Below are positions 11,396-22,486 of a stretch of 64,000 bases of DNA, one piece after another. Under the pieces are notes generated by a model that saw only the letters and a program-made list of their open reading frames with translations, was not told the origin of the DNA and did no database searches. The stretch's first letter is position 1. The number at the start of each line of letters is the position of its first letter. The translations under genes were made by a program, and so were the position numbers. The DNA is from Paraphysomonas bandaiensis (Eukaryota > Chrysophyceae), in assembly GCA_965644295.1 (NCBI GenBank), contig CBFFRP010000442.1:86941-150940 (forward strand). Reading direction: 5' to 3'.

Positions 11396-11866
11396 GTTCT
11401 TATATCCATTGATTACACACTGTGACTGTCTAAGATACCATCTCACACCACACAATATATTAGTGGCTTACAGAGCATCAAAACAAACACTCAAACATAA
11501 CAATAAGCTCATATATACATATCTACATAACACAGATGTACGTGTATGTCTATCTAGCCTATCTGTAGCATGTATGCATATAGCGATGGGTCCCTGTGAG
11601 TGTTATGGGGAGGAGGGTCCATGAAGCTGTGGGTATAACTCACTCTATGATCCGCAGGACATCTTGAGATCTTCATATGCTGGGAGTGATGGCGCTCATC
11701 TTCCTTCACTTCAGCACTGAATGACTTCGATTGCTGCATTGGCTTTCAGGGGTGCATAAATCTCCCTATTTTTAGTCCAACGAAGAAAAAAAGGAGGTTT
11801 TCAGGGAACAAACTTCTAAAAGCAGCATCATTGAAGTGGACTGTAGAGCAGCACCAATCAGAACAT

Positions 11867-12004
11867 CAGCATCATGAGTGTGTCATCAGTCTTACAGCAT
11901 CATGAGTGTGTCATCAGTCTTACAGTATCATGAGTGTGTCGTCAGTCTTACAGTATCATGAGGAGTGTGTCATCAGTCTTACAGCATCATGAGTGTGTCA
12001 TCAG
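11867..12004. repeat. 28-bp minisatellite, about five copies
   Basis: Head-to-tail copies of a 28-bp unit containing CATCATGAGTGTGTCATCAG. There are single-base variants (CAGCATC/CAGTATC, GTCATC/GTCGTC) and one copy with a 3-bp AGG insertion. No overlap with a gene. Confidence 0.9.
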
Positions 12005-12385
12005 ATGAGGGCAATCTAATGAATACGTCGCAATAATAATGTGATTAGACATGCTGTGTCCTGCCACCTATCAGAGCCAGACGAGTTCAAGATAACAGGA
12101 CCCATAACCCTAACCCCACAATATATTATTAGTTGGAGATATCATTTCAACTTTGAATAGCTCGTGTATAATATTCGAAAGCTACGCTGTACAAGAAATA
12201 GAGGTACATCAAAAGCAGGAGGTGTGTTCGTCTCGAGCTTACTCGAAATATATATATTCGTAGATCAATACATAATTAGTCAATAATATTTAATACTGTC
12301 CCTAGTACATAGCATACGCGTTCACTAGACGTCTGTATAAAAAAATAAGCATTCGGAATGTATATGTTCGATCATCTCTCCACAA

Positions 12386-12832
12386 CTATGAACTATCATT
12401 GTCATTTTCACTCTCTGAAGATGAACTCGTTGAGCTAGAACTAGAACTAGGAATGCTGTCGATACCAATACCCTGGTCCTGAGTAGTCCACGGGTCTGCA
12501 AGCATACTATTTTTAAAAAAACGATGATCACCGCTTGTATTAGTTGTTTCCTTGGTGGGTACATCCAGCACTTGGAGTGCAGGAATGTCCGGTTCAAAAT
12601 CAATGCATAGTTCTTTCGGGTGCACCTTTCCAGACAACACTTGTTCGCGAGTTAGATCTCTCCACGGATCTCCTATCATATCACGCTTCAGATAGTTTCT
12701 GGAGGCACCACCTCGCCCCGAACGACCCCTGCCGCCACGTCCTCTGTCAGACTGCTGCTCACCACGACCGTAGTACGACTTGTTTCCTCCACCCCTACTG
12801 TTTCCACGCCCTCTATTATTTCCATAGTTCAT
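12386..12832 (-). CDS. RGG-rich protein with repeated DPW motif
   Basis: 148-aa frame from the ATG at 12832 (MNYGNNRGRG); the frame stays open to a GTG at 12919, so an upstream exon cannot be excluded. The first 48 residues are an RGG/RG and Asn-rich tract, typical of RNA-binding proteins and arginine methylation targets. Residues about 49-115 hold two similar blocks, RDMIGDPWRDL and NSMLADPWTTQ, which look like a duplicated short linear motif. The tail is Ser/acidic (SSSSSSTSSSSESEND), suited to CK2 phosphorylation. I do not recognise the family. A nuclear or RNA-linked role is inference from composition only. Confidence 0.62.
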   Translation of the reverse strand: MNYGNNRGRGNSRGGGNKSYYGRGEQQSDRGRGGRGRSGRGGASRNYLKRDMIGDPWRDLTREQVLSGKVHPKELCIDFEPDIPALQVLDVPTKETTNTSGDHRFFKNSMLADPWTTQDQGIGIDSIPSSSSSSTSSSSESENDNDSS

Positions 12833-13357
12833 ACTATTCGATGATTGAGCTGTACATCTTGAGGGGCCATTAGACCATCTGCATAAGATCACATCTCGAA
12901 ACATGCAACTCTGAAACACACCTTTGGCGCTTCCTGCTACTGCCGAATTCAGTCGGTAACATTACAGAATATTGTCAGATGAAATCAACTACAGCAATGT
13001 GTCTGATTCGAGCTCAATGATGCTCCGCTAAAGTGTGAGCTGCTACCTACGTAGAGGAGTATATCCGAGTATACCATACGAAGCAGCCCATGTGGATGTT
13101 CCGAGGTGCTGTATAGTACCCGTTTTTCACGAATATCATCCTTTTCTACCTGAAAACCAGGCTTTTTATACAATACAGGCCCTACTTGTATGCAAACCCC
13201 CAGTCGCACTTTACGCTATACGCTATACGGTATAGAGTATACTGTACTGGAAGCATTGGCACTGCGACTGACTGTATCTGTGACTGAGGATCCAGAGGGC
13301 CGCATCATCATCATCATCATCTCATTCTTCACACCATACATTTCATCATTTCTCTTA
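12833..13357. other. Divergent intergenic region
   Basis: Upstream region shared by the RGG protein (-) and glycerol-3-phosphate dehydrogenase (+). A run of CTATACG/GTATAC words lies near 13210-13245 and a (CAT)n run near 13303-13320. The frame is open upstream of the dehydrogenase ATG, so an N-terminal extension is possible but has no supporting feature. Confidence 0.4.
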
Positions 13358-14778
13358 ATGTCAGGCCTGCAATTAAACTCCGAATCTTCTTCAGTGAAGC
13401 GCATCTCTGTGATCGGTGCCGGCGCATTCGGCACATCTTTAGCTACAATAGCCGCTAGGAACGGCCACGATGTGATCCTGTGGGCCCGAGATGAAGCCGT
13501 TGTCAGTGGGATCAACACGAACCATGTGAACAATAACTATCTGTCCACCTTCACGCTGTTGGATAATATATCAGCCACTAGTGATGTCAGGGAGGCCTTA
13601 ACTAATGTGGATATGATTATACTGGCGCTGCCTGCTCAGATTGTTCCGGACTTCTTGCGTGAAAATAAAGACATTATCGACCCTGGAACACTGCTCTGTA
13701 ACTCTGCGAAAGGGCTGTATTTGAAAGAAAAGTGCTTACTATCAGAAGCTATACCGCCTGCAATGGGTACGTTCTTATTGTCGCACTCAAGCCTTTCATC
13801 ATACGTTTCCTGTCACACCCAGGTCGTGACCAGCCGTATGCTGTGCTATCTGGTCCTTCTTTCGCCAAGGAAATGATGCTTGGACATCCAACAGCCGTGG
13901 TCGCTGCTAGCAAGTACCTCTACCATTCTGTAACTATTCAGAGGCTTTTGTCATCCTCAACTTTCAAAGTTTTCACTTCACAAGATATACTGGGTGTCCA
14001 ATTAGGTGGTTCGCTCAAAAACCCATTGGCTATTGGGGCAGGGATAATTGAGGGCAAAAAACTAGGTAAGTAATAATGATGGATGTTTAGTCTCACGTAT
14101 TGGCATGTATGGTATATTGTATTGCGGATTATAACGTGTTCCCGCTGTGAAATCGCGTCACATTTGCTTTCTAAATGAACGCGCTATTTATGTGTTCCAT
14201 ATCAGTGTCAACAACTAATGGTGTACTTGCTTAGGAATCAATACTCTAGCTTTCTATCTTACGCGATCGTCCATTGAGCTCATGAGGCTATGTCAGGCGA
14301 TGGGGGGAGATCCAGGAACTATCAGTGGTATGGGATTTTCACATGTCTTCTCCATTTCTGTAAATCTTGTGTGCCCCCACTGCAGAAAGTGCATATGTTT
14401 TCACGTTGTTTGCTTACGATCATATGTAGGGTTGTCTGGAATAGGAGATCTGATGTTAACTGCATTTGGAGACCTGTCTCGAAACCGTAGTTGTGGTTTG
14501 CGTATGGCGAGAGGAGAGTCTGTGTCTGATATAACTAAAGATATGACTGTGGAGGGGATTTACTCTGCAAAGGTATATACCGTAGTGTAACTGTGAGGAT
14601 TACGGTCACTGCTGGCTTGTAGGTGGCGGTGAGCTACGCTGATGCGTGTGGTCTTGAGTTGCCTATTTTTCGCACTGTTGAGGCTATCATAGACGGTCGA
14701 ATGACACTCGAAGAGGCCCAAGAGCATCTTATGGGCTTACCTTTGTCTCGTGAGCGAGTGGCAACTAGATCTATGTGA
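13358..14778 (+). CDS. GPD1: Glycerol-3-phosphate dehydrogenase (NAD(P)+)
   Basis: Interconverts dihydroxyacetone phosphate and sn-glycerol 3-phosphate with NAD(P)H, feeding glycerolipid synthesis, glycerol production and redox shuttling. Five exons: 13358-13766, 13823-14065, 14235-14327, 14430-14572, 14623-14778, all with GT-AG introns (50-169 nt), giving 347 aa, the usual size. Seen: Rossmann GAGAFG at residues 20-25, the CNSAKGL block, LSGPSFAKE (145-153), catalytic-region Lys202 in GSLKNPLAIGAG, then a block reading LGINTLAFYLTRS across the exon 2/3 join and GLSGIGDLMLT across the exon 3/4 join. These junction-spanning motifs fix the splice sites. It resembles bacterial GpsA and eukaryotic GPD about equally. 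No obvious targeting signal from this ATG, so cytosolic is likeliest. Confidence 0.92.
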
Positions 14779-15234
14779 AGCGTTTTGTCGCCCACACTGT
14801 TGTAGTACTAGGTTGATATTATTAAATTACTGCTCAATGTGAAAATTAAATAGTCACCGTAGCGAATTACTTCGTATGCAGGATGCCCATTTTATTAAGA
14901 AATGGATTATATTTCCTAAATATCCTAGACTCTATTGGAAGAAGTACTGGTTGAATGCATTCACCCCTTTCAATGACAAAAGCCTCAATAGCAATATCTA
15001 TATCACTTCTTCGAAACACGAACTCGTTGGGAGACAATTTCGTGTATTATACTTGCCCCATTCCGTGAGCACGCTTTAGTAAAGTGCTAGTGTTGATTAA
15101 ATTAAGTAATGAATAGACACTTATTAAAATCCCGGCGTACTTTTGTGTGTGGTGAAATATATTGCCAGCAAAAGTAAATAATAATAATAATTTTAGAGAT
15201 CAATAATAAATTATAAACATATAGCAATATATTT

Positions 15235-15376
15235 GGGCCCTGGTATTATTAATGGTCCATTAATGGTAGTCCAGTTCCCGGCAATTAAAATGGCATTTTA
15301 ATGAAAAATGTCCTGGCAATTATAATGGCCAGTAATGGCCCATTAATGCCATTACCATTAACGGTTACCAGGCCCT
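15235..15376. mobile_element. Fold-back MITE-like element
   Basis: About 142 bp with inverted ends: GGGCCCTGGTATTATTAATGG on the left against the reverse complement of CCATTAACGGTTACCAGGCCC on the right. The interior is made of further ATTAATGGCC and AATGGC words in both orientations, so the whole could fold into one hairpin. The outer bases read CAGGGCCTGG on the minus strand, like hAT-type ends. No clear target duplication. Confidence 0.6.
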
Positions 15377-15541
15377 GCAACATATTACGAGAGGCCAAAT
15401 CTAATAATAAATATATTGTAGCAAGAAAAAATAAATAATCAATATTTATATTGCAATCCAATATATTTTTATCTTGGCCTGGTGGTGACAATCTCCTGCT
15501 AGATCTACACTCTACACTATACTTGCATATATTCTATACTT

Positions 15542-15673
15542 GGCTTTTGCGTAACAATTAATTGGAAACATTTACCAAAAATAATAATAATAATAATTTA
15601 ATTTATTTTATAATTTTTTTGGCAATATATTTATTAAATTGGCAGTTATTGCCAATAAATTGTTACGCAAGCC
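15542..15673. mobile_element. Fold-back MITE-like element
   Basis: About 132 bp bounded by inverted repeats: GGCTTTTGCGTAACAATTAA on the left and AATTGTTACGCAAGCC on the right, with an AT-only interior including an (ATA)n run. The GCGTAACAATT terminal word recurs in the element at 39184-39341. Too short to code; non-autonomous transposon inferred. Confidence 0.6.
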
Positions 15674-16381
15674 TGGTCCATACATGATTACGAGAAATCC
15701 CGCTCATTCTAGAGAAGGAAGGGTCTCAGCCAATGCCACGCTAGGCCTAGTCTAGTCACGAGAAGCTCCGTGTAATCTTTGTTAGGGGATGGGAAGGTGA
15801 ACATGGCCTTGCTGGATTGTACGAATTACAGACATAATATATCTTGCATAGCTATGACAAATTCCGCGTAATCTTTGTAAAGGCGAACACGGTTGGAGTA
15901 ATAGGTTGGAATGTACTGGAACTTCCATATAAACGAACGTAAGAGTATTACGGTAGTATAAGTATGCATTCAAAAGCATGTTACGTATATATTAAGATCG
16001 GTTGGCAACAATGTTGTCAGTGGAGATGTATGCTTCACAGGCCCCTCATATCTCACTGAAACACATTCATACAATAAAACAGCATACTTAGTATCTATTC
16101 AGGGTACTTCATACTTCATACATATACATATACATATACATATGTACTTGTTCCGGCATTATTCATATAATCATTTGAGTCTTTCTACTCATGAGGAGCA
16201 TACATTATTATACACCACTATGACTACACACCGTTGAAGCCCTTACTCGTGTCTGTGAGTAGAGAGGCAGCAGCAGAGCCTCTGAATATACGCAAATCTA
16301 TCATCACATTCGCTTCGAACTACTTTCCAGATTGGTGGCTTGCGTTTTGTCTTTTCCTCGGAAGGCCAGCTGGTCAACGAT

Positions 16382-16643
16382 GCAGAGTAGAAGAGCTGCC
16401 GACATGGGTGATAATCGGTTGCAAGATATTCGAGACTTGGCCCCGAGAATAACCCGCAGGAGTATTGACTCCAATTCACCGGCTCATTCACACGGAAGTG
16501 ACGATCAGCAGCACAGTTATAGTACTCTTATGCCCCCTACACGAGGTATTGCTCTTCCATCTTCAAGTGCCGCTGTGATTCAAAACTCACAGATAATAGG
16601 AACGTCTGGAACTACTGGAGAAAGGGGGGTTGGGCATAAATGA
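16382..16643 (+). CDS. Possible coding exon, unresolved
   Basis: A Ser/Gln-rich frame starting MQSRRAADMGDNRLQDIRD and ending at a stop at 16643. Downstream to about 16740 the other frames continue with plausible peptide (KLLEQLKLKAMS or VTRAAKTQGDELLAAV), so an intron with donor near 16627 is possible. I could not fix the splice and recognise no domain. It may be the start of a small gene or chance. Confidence 0.25.
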
Positions 16644-16962
16644 TGAAAAATGCTGTGCAGTTACAGTTTACTACAAGTTACTCGAGCAGCTAAAACTCAA
16701 GGCGATGAGTTGCTTGCAGCAGTAACAGTGACTGATACAAATGAACAATATTTTTAGAATAGAACTTCTTATCAGAGACTAATGCTCTGGTGTGGAGTCT
16801 ACTTTAAGTTGGCAACTAGCTCTATCTAATTTCGTTGGGTCATTTTCATGCCTAGTATTTTACTTACTATTGCAATAACTAGCTAACCATTTACCATTGC
16901 GATACGCACGATAACAGTTAAGATTAACGTTATCAGCATGCTGTAAAATAGAGCCACCTTGT

Positions 16963-17830
16963 CTACGAAACACGGTCGAGATCCTTTCGTTTTTCACCTG
17001 TTAACCATTCATCTCCTTCGAATGCAGCAATGGCATCTCCATTGCTATTTGCTTTTCGCAGGTGAGAAAAAAGTCCTTCACCTATGCTAGAAGTGTAGGT
17101 CTGTCGATTTCTATCTCGAGCAACAAGGGTAGACGGCCTATGGTAGAGAGCTTTTCTACTCTCTTCCTCAACTCTTGCATCGATAATTGCATATATGAAA
17201 CATATCAATGATACTGCCACGATTGGCTTGTAAACCATAAGGCTGTGGCAATGGAGGAGTAACTTCCACATCCATTGCAGCCTCTATATCTGTAAATTCA
17301 TGAGTACGGCGCTCCCAGTATTCAGCAGTAGAATTACCGCATTCGGTACGCAAGCCATCGTATTCCAAGAGCATCTATGTAGAATACAAGCAGTGCGAAA
17401 GGCATCTTGAATGACTTGGGCAGAATAATAACACATGCCACTCCAACAGCGTCTGGCCCCACACTGACTCATAGTAGTTAGGTCTTGGTTGAATTCTTCT
17501 TGTGCTCTTCGAATTGACAATCAGTTCGATGTTATCATTGACAATCTCTCAGCCGCGTATTCATCCCCTGCCTGAATTGAAACTCTTCCTCAGAGAGAAC
17601 TTCAAAGTCCATATTGTTACTGACAAACTCTATTTCGACAGACTTACAGTCGCTTAATGATATCAACCATAGAGTTGCTGTTCCAACTACAGGCAGCAGT
17701 ATGAAAGTCTAGGAATGCATGCCTGAATCTTCAAAAAACAGTTTTCTGGTGGCATATCTAGATATCCAGGATATTGAGGTACAAAAAAGCTGTCACTAAA
17801 CTGAAAATATATTTTTGTTCAGATGTGCCT
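16963..17830 (-). CDS. Probable multi-exon membrane protein, exon structure unresolved
   Basis: Coding-like peptide runs through all three minus-strand frames. From the 5' side they include FVPQYPGYLDMPPENC after an acceptor-like TTTTCAG near 17811, hydrophobic TFILLPVVGTATLWLISL near 17690-17640 ending in a GTAAGT donor, KMPFALLVFYIDALGIRWL near 17405-17350 preceded by CTAAC plus CAG, then YKPIVAVSLICFIYAII near 17240-17190 and a hydrophilic tail ending at a stop at 16963. Good donors and acceptors exist between them, so a three- or four-TM protein with several small exons is likely. A decayed gene is the alternative, because I could not thread one consistent frame. Family unknown. Confidence 0.4.
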
Positions 17831-17959
17831 CTAATATTGAGATAATAATTATGTGTATTTCAGACGTAGTTGTACTGAAGTTATATAGAGGAGTTTTGCT
17901 TCAACTTATTTACGAAAAATTAATGCATACGTACACACTCTCATATACTCCTGCTGTAC

Positions 17960-18349
17960 GTATGTATGTATGTATGTATGTATGTATGTATGTATGTATG
18001 TACAGTATGTATGTAGGTATGTATGTGTATGTAGGTATGTATGTATGTATGTATGTATGTATGTATGTACGTATGTATGTATGTATGTATGTATGTATGT
18101 ATGTATGTATGTATGTATGTATGTATGTATGTATGTATGTATGTATGTATGTATGTATGTATGTATGTATGTATGTATGTATGTATGTATGTATGTATGT
18201 GTGTATGTATGTATGTATGTATGTATGTATGTATGTATGTATGTATGTATGTATGTATGTATGTATGTATGTATGTATGTATGTATGTATGTATGTATGT
18301 ATGTATGTATGTATGTATGTATGTATGTATGTATGTATGTATGTATGTG
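17960..18349. repeat. (TATG)n microsatellite, about 390 bp
   Basis: Nearly perfect tetranucleotide tract, about 95 units, with scattered variants (TACAG, TAGG, TGTG, TACG) concentrated in the first 100 bp. It ends about 80 bp upstream of the insulysin start codon. Because 4 is not a multiple of 3, it opens long artificial Tyr/Val/Cys/Met frames on both strands; these are not genes. Confidence 0.97.
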
Positions 18350-18429
18350 TATTGTGAGGTGTGTGTGTTTTCGAGGGTATCTGCCTGGAATTTCTTATTA
18401 GTTTTGGTGAAGTGAGGAAAGTTGAGAAG

Positions 18430-21400
18430 ATGCCTGAAGTATGGTGTGTGTTGAGGTTGTTTGTGTTGTAATTGTTTTTTAGGTGTTTGATGCTATTGAG
18501 ATTTCTCATAACGATAAGCGAGAGTACCGCCACATCACTCTAGACAACAAACTAGAGGCGGTCCTGATTCATGACCCGGAGACAGAGAAGTGCTCCGCTT
18601 GCTGTGATGTTAGAGTGGGGTCTATGAGTGACCCGGAGGACGTGCAGGGTCTGGCTCATTTTCTTGAGGTATGATATGGGCGATGGATTGATGTGTAAGC
18701 GTTTGATTCCTCTTCACAGCACATGCTCTTCATGGGGACCGAGAAGTACCCTGAAGAGAATGCTTATTCGGCATACTTGAGTGCTCACGGGGGCTTTAGC
18801 AATGCGTACACTGCTCAGGAAGACACTGTGTATTATTTTGATGTGCAGAATGATCATTTTGAGGGCGCACTCGATATGTTTGCATCGTTTTTTTGGTGTC
18901 CTCTTTTTTCTCAATCTTCTACAGAGAGGGAGATGCAAGCAGTGGATAATGAGAACACAAAGAATCTTCAGTCAGATACTTGGCGGTGTTTTCAGTTGCT
19001 GAAATCGCTCTCTAAATCCGATAACCCGTACTCGAAGTTCTCAACTGGAAATTTGGAAACTCTTAAACAGATTCCAGAGGAAAAAGGGATTAATATTCGC
19101 GAACAGCTGCTACAATTCCATGCAAAATATTACTCTGCCAACGTAATGCGCGTTGTGGTATATGGTGTGCAGCCTTTGGACACGCTCCAAACATGGGTGG
19201 AAGAAAAATTCAATGCTATTGAAAATAAGAATCTTCCAACTCCGTCGTACCCATTGGAGCCATACGGTCCAGACCAGTTAGGAAAGTACGTGGAAGTTGT
19301 CCCGGTTAAAGACCTGAAAGCGATTGATATCTACTTTCCTCTTCCTTCTATGCAGAAACACTACAGGTGATAGGAGATCACCTTGCTGACTGCCTGTCTG
19401 ATGTGCGTGCTGTGTTATAGACTTGCATGTCCTTCATATAGTGTTTATACATATATATGTATGATAGTATTCGTTTATTGAATTGACTTGGGTGTACTTG
19501 CACTGTGGCATTCGCCATGTGATATAATGCTAGCTCTTACTTGCATGTGTGGGTGCTATGACATGATCTCTTGATTGTATAGGACAAAGCCCATGGAATA
19601 TATCAGTCACCTAATTGGTCACGAGGGGGCTGGATCGATTTTGTCGGCTCTGAAAGCGAAGGGCTGGGCGAATTCTCTCGGGTCATACCTTCATACGTCG
19701 CAGTCGAATTTTTCATGCTTCATGGTGAATGTTGGCTTGACTGACGAAGGAATCGAACATGTTGAGGATGTTGCTGCCATTGTATTTGGCTACATAGGCA
19801 AGTTCAATTTGGTATTGTTGAAATCGTGTGATGATATTACTCCATAATGCATTAACTATTGCGGTACTCTCTATATAATGCTTTCGTCCACGTTTCGTGA
19901 CGTAGTTATTTTTCAGGTATGCTCAAGCTGGAAGGGCCTAAGCAGTGGATAGCTACTGAAGTTCAAGAGACCTGTGCTATGAACTTTCGCTTTTTAGAGA
20001 AGACAGAACCCGCGGACTACGCGACAAGGATTGCTGAGGCCATGCACTTGTACCCTAGGTATGTATATTGACGTGATTATGTACCTAGATGGTGATGACG
20101 TATCCATTGTCATCTTGCCGTTCATCCATGCTACGGTATGTGTAGAGTAGTATTAACGGGGAAATTTCACTTCTGTTGTTGAAGCAATATCTGTTTACAG
20201 GGAGCATATCGTGTCAGGAAATGCTCTCGTATTCGATGTAGACTTGTCTCTTGTGGTCTCATCCTTGGAATATTTAACCCCATCTAACTCCATGGTTATG
20301 GTTAAGCACAAGGGACTAACTGGTAAAACTACTTTATCAGAGAGGTGGTACGGCACACAATATAGTATCAGACCGTTTACTAAACATGAAATGAGCAAAT
20401 GGTCAAATTGCCTGGCCGAAGGGAAAATTGAAAGTTCTGACGTCTGTGAACTGACTTTACCGATTCCTAACCCCTTTATACCTACTGAGTTTCAAATATA
20501 TCCGATTCCTCCAATGTGGGAGGCGAGTCATAATAAGTGTCTCAGGGAGGGTCCTCTAGTGATTGATTATGTGGTTGTAAGGGATGAGTCATTACAGGAG
20601 TGCTATGCCGTTGGTGAAGAGGGGGAACAGAATGGAACAGAGAGTTATGGGAATGGAGGTAGTATTGCAGGTTCGGACGATGAAGGGGATAGCGATAATG
20701 AAGATGGTGGACACCTACCTCCTCCTACAGGAAAAGCCCTCAGGACATGGTTTATGCAAGATTCGAAGTGGCTAGTACCAAAACTTAATCTTAGTATCAA
20801 GCTACAGACCCATTACGCGTATTCGACACCTTTAAATGTCAGTCTCTGTGAAATGTTTGCCAACATTTTAAAAGAAATATTAAATGAGTTTTCCTACTAT
20901 GCGGATTGTGCAGGCCTCTACTACGACGTGCTCAATACCAATGCTGGACTTGTGCTTACATTTTCAGGATATCACCATAAGCTTCCTGTATTAGTCTCTA
21001 AGGCCATCGAAGACATGAAAGCAATGGGATGTGGTGACTCATCTAGAGTTCCTTTCAAGTCAGACATGTTTGATCGAGTCAAGGAACGCATTTTGAGAGG
21101 ATATTTCAACTCTCTGTATTGGCAACCATATAATCACTGTGTAACTGGTACTCTATCTTGTTTGGAAAATCCACGTTGGTCTAATCCCGAGAAACATTCG
21201 GCTTTGAGTGGTGCTGGATTTGATGATTTCGTGGCATTTTCGTCGGTGCTAATGAAATGCATTTTCGCTGAAGTCTGTGTGCATGGAAATATCATATCCT
21301 TGGAAGCCAAGAACTTGTCGGCAAACATAGTATCGGAACTTGGATGTGGGGTGCTGCCAGACTCTTTGGAGCCAATTCGACGTGCTGTAAAGATCCTTCC

Positions 21401-22486
21401 TGGCGTTGAGTACGTGTATCGGCAACATAGTAGACAGTTTAATCCAAAGGAAGTCAATAGTGCTATCGAAAACACGTATGTTATATGCGATCTACCTGGC
21501 TTGTCTGCAGCCTCTTGTGTAATTTCCCCTTCGAATGTTAATACGGACACACCCCTTGCACCTCATGTTCACAACAGAGATGTGAGCACATGGAATTCTT
21601 TGGCTCTCGCAGCAACCCTAGAATTGGTTTCCCATCTCTTAATGGAACCATCCTTTGACCAGCTGCGCACGAAGGAGCAGCTAGGTTATCTAGTTCATTC
21701 TTCTCGTACGGTTGTGGGATCCCAGGTACCTATTTGTAGTTTACTATGTAGCATACATTTATTTTGAAATAGAATAGCCTGTTTCCGTTGTATTGTGAGT
21801 GCCGCTGTGAGAAGCTTCACATTGTTGCATAGATTTTGTCAGTACAAGCATTTTATGTATTGTCCTTGTTGTATTCGATATTTTTGATGTATATTCTTAC
21901 CTCTCTGTGTTATTGCGTTAGGCGGCCCTGCGTGTTATCGTGCAGAGTAACCATAAAGACCCGATTTATCTTAACACTCGCGTGGAAGCATTTTTGGAGT
22001 CCTATTTTTCAACGTTGAAAGAACTCACTGCTCAAGAGTTAGAGCATAACAAGAAAGCGGTTATTGACTCCCTGCTGGAGAAACCGAAAAATCTTAGTAA
22101 GGTCAAGTTTGATAGTTTATCATACCAAATCTGTGTAAAAATATGTCTATCAGGAATTCCAAAACTACTGGAATGAGATCACCACAAATCAATTTTTCTT
22201 CAGTCGTCGTGATAAATATGCGGAGTATGTAGCCACGATATCTCGAGAAGACTTGTTGGTATTTTATGAGGCTTTTTTGCTGCCAAACAGTGGATATAGA
22301 AGAAAGTTTTCGTCGCAGTTCTTTGGATGCAAGTCTAAATTTCCTCCCAAGTCTGCGAATGCGGAATGCTCCACGGATGAGAGCTTGAAGGAAGTCCTGA
22401 TTTCAGATCCAGCTGTGTTTAAGCGATCGATGCCTCTCATGCCGGTGCAGAACTATGAACATATGCTCCCTGTAACCTCGGCTTAG
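18430..22486 (+). CDS. IDE: Insulysin-type M16 zinc metalloprotease
   Basis: 1078-aa member of peptidase family M16A (insulin-degrading enzyme/nardilysin/Ste23), which degrades short peptides in a closed chamber. Exons: 18430-18438, 18483-18668, 18720-19366, 19583-19797, 19917-20058, 20201-21725, 21922-22101, 22154-22486; total 3237 nt in frame. Inverted zinc motif HFLEH at residues 62-66 (ligands H62, H66; catalytic E65) with third ligand E143 in VDNENTKN, 77 residues after H66 as in human IDE. The C-terminal half keeps ERWYGTQY, the RTKEQLGY element and RVEAFL. Oddities: a three-codon first exon (MPE); an intron that splits the HFLE|H motif; a GC-AG intron after exon 4; and a Gly/acidic insert (about GSDDEGDSDNEDGG) in the half-linker. 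Exon 7's donor is GTCAAG, chosen because it preserves the family's spacing KPKNLSK|EFQNYW. Confidence 0.95.

Larger units (their letters stand above)
9384..12385. other. Repeat-rich intergenic region
   Basis: Three kilobases with no supportable gene. It holds an LTR relic near 9688, a long-inverted-repeat element (10085-11245), a cluster of CCTAGTC words (11291-11395) and a 28-bp minisatellite (11867-12004), each listed separately. A short CCCTAACCCC telomere-like word occurs near 12109. The remaining sequence is AT-rich and featureless to my eye. Confidence 0.6.
14779..16381. other. AT-rich spacer with fold-back elements
   Basis: No supportable gene. Two palindromic elements (15235-15376 and 15542-15673) are listed separately, and an ATACAT short repeat lies near 16120-16140. 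The remainder is AT-rich and shows nothing I can name. Confidence 0.5.

Noticed and set aside
12100-12120. CCCTAACCCC as an interstitial telomere
   Set aside because: Barely one and a half repeat units, expected by chance or from minor repair events.
13190-13357. N-terminal extension of glycerol-3-phosphate dehydrogenase from 13190
   Set aside because: The upstream in-frame peptide contains an Ile run from a CAT repeat and has no targeting features; the ATG at 13358 gives the normal family length.
17815-18533. Long Tyr/Val/Cys/Met and Ile/His/Thr/Tyr reading frames on both strands
   Set aside because: They are translations of the TATG tetranucleotide tract; no non-repetitive domain and several overlapping frames of equal length.
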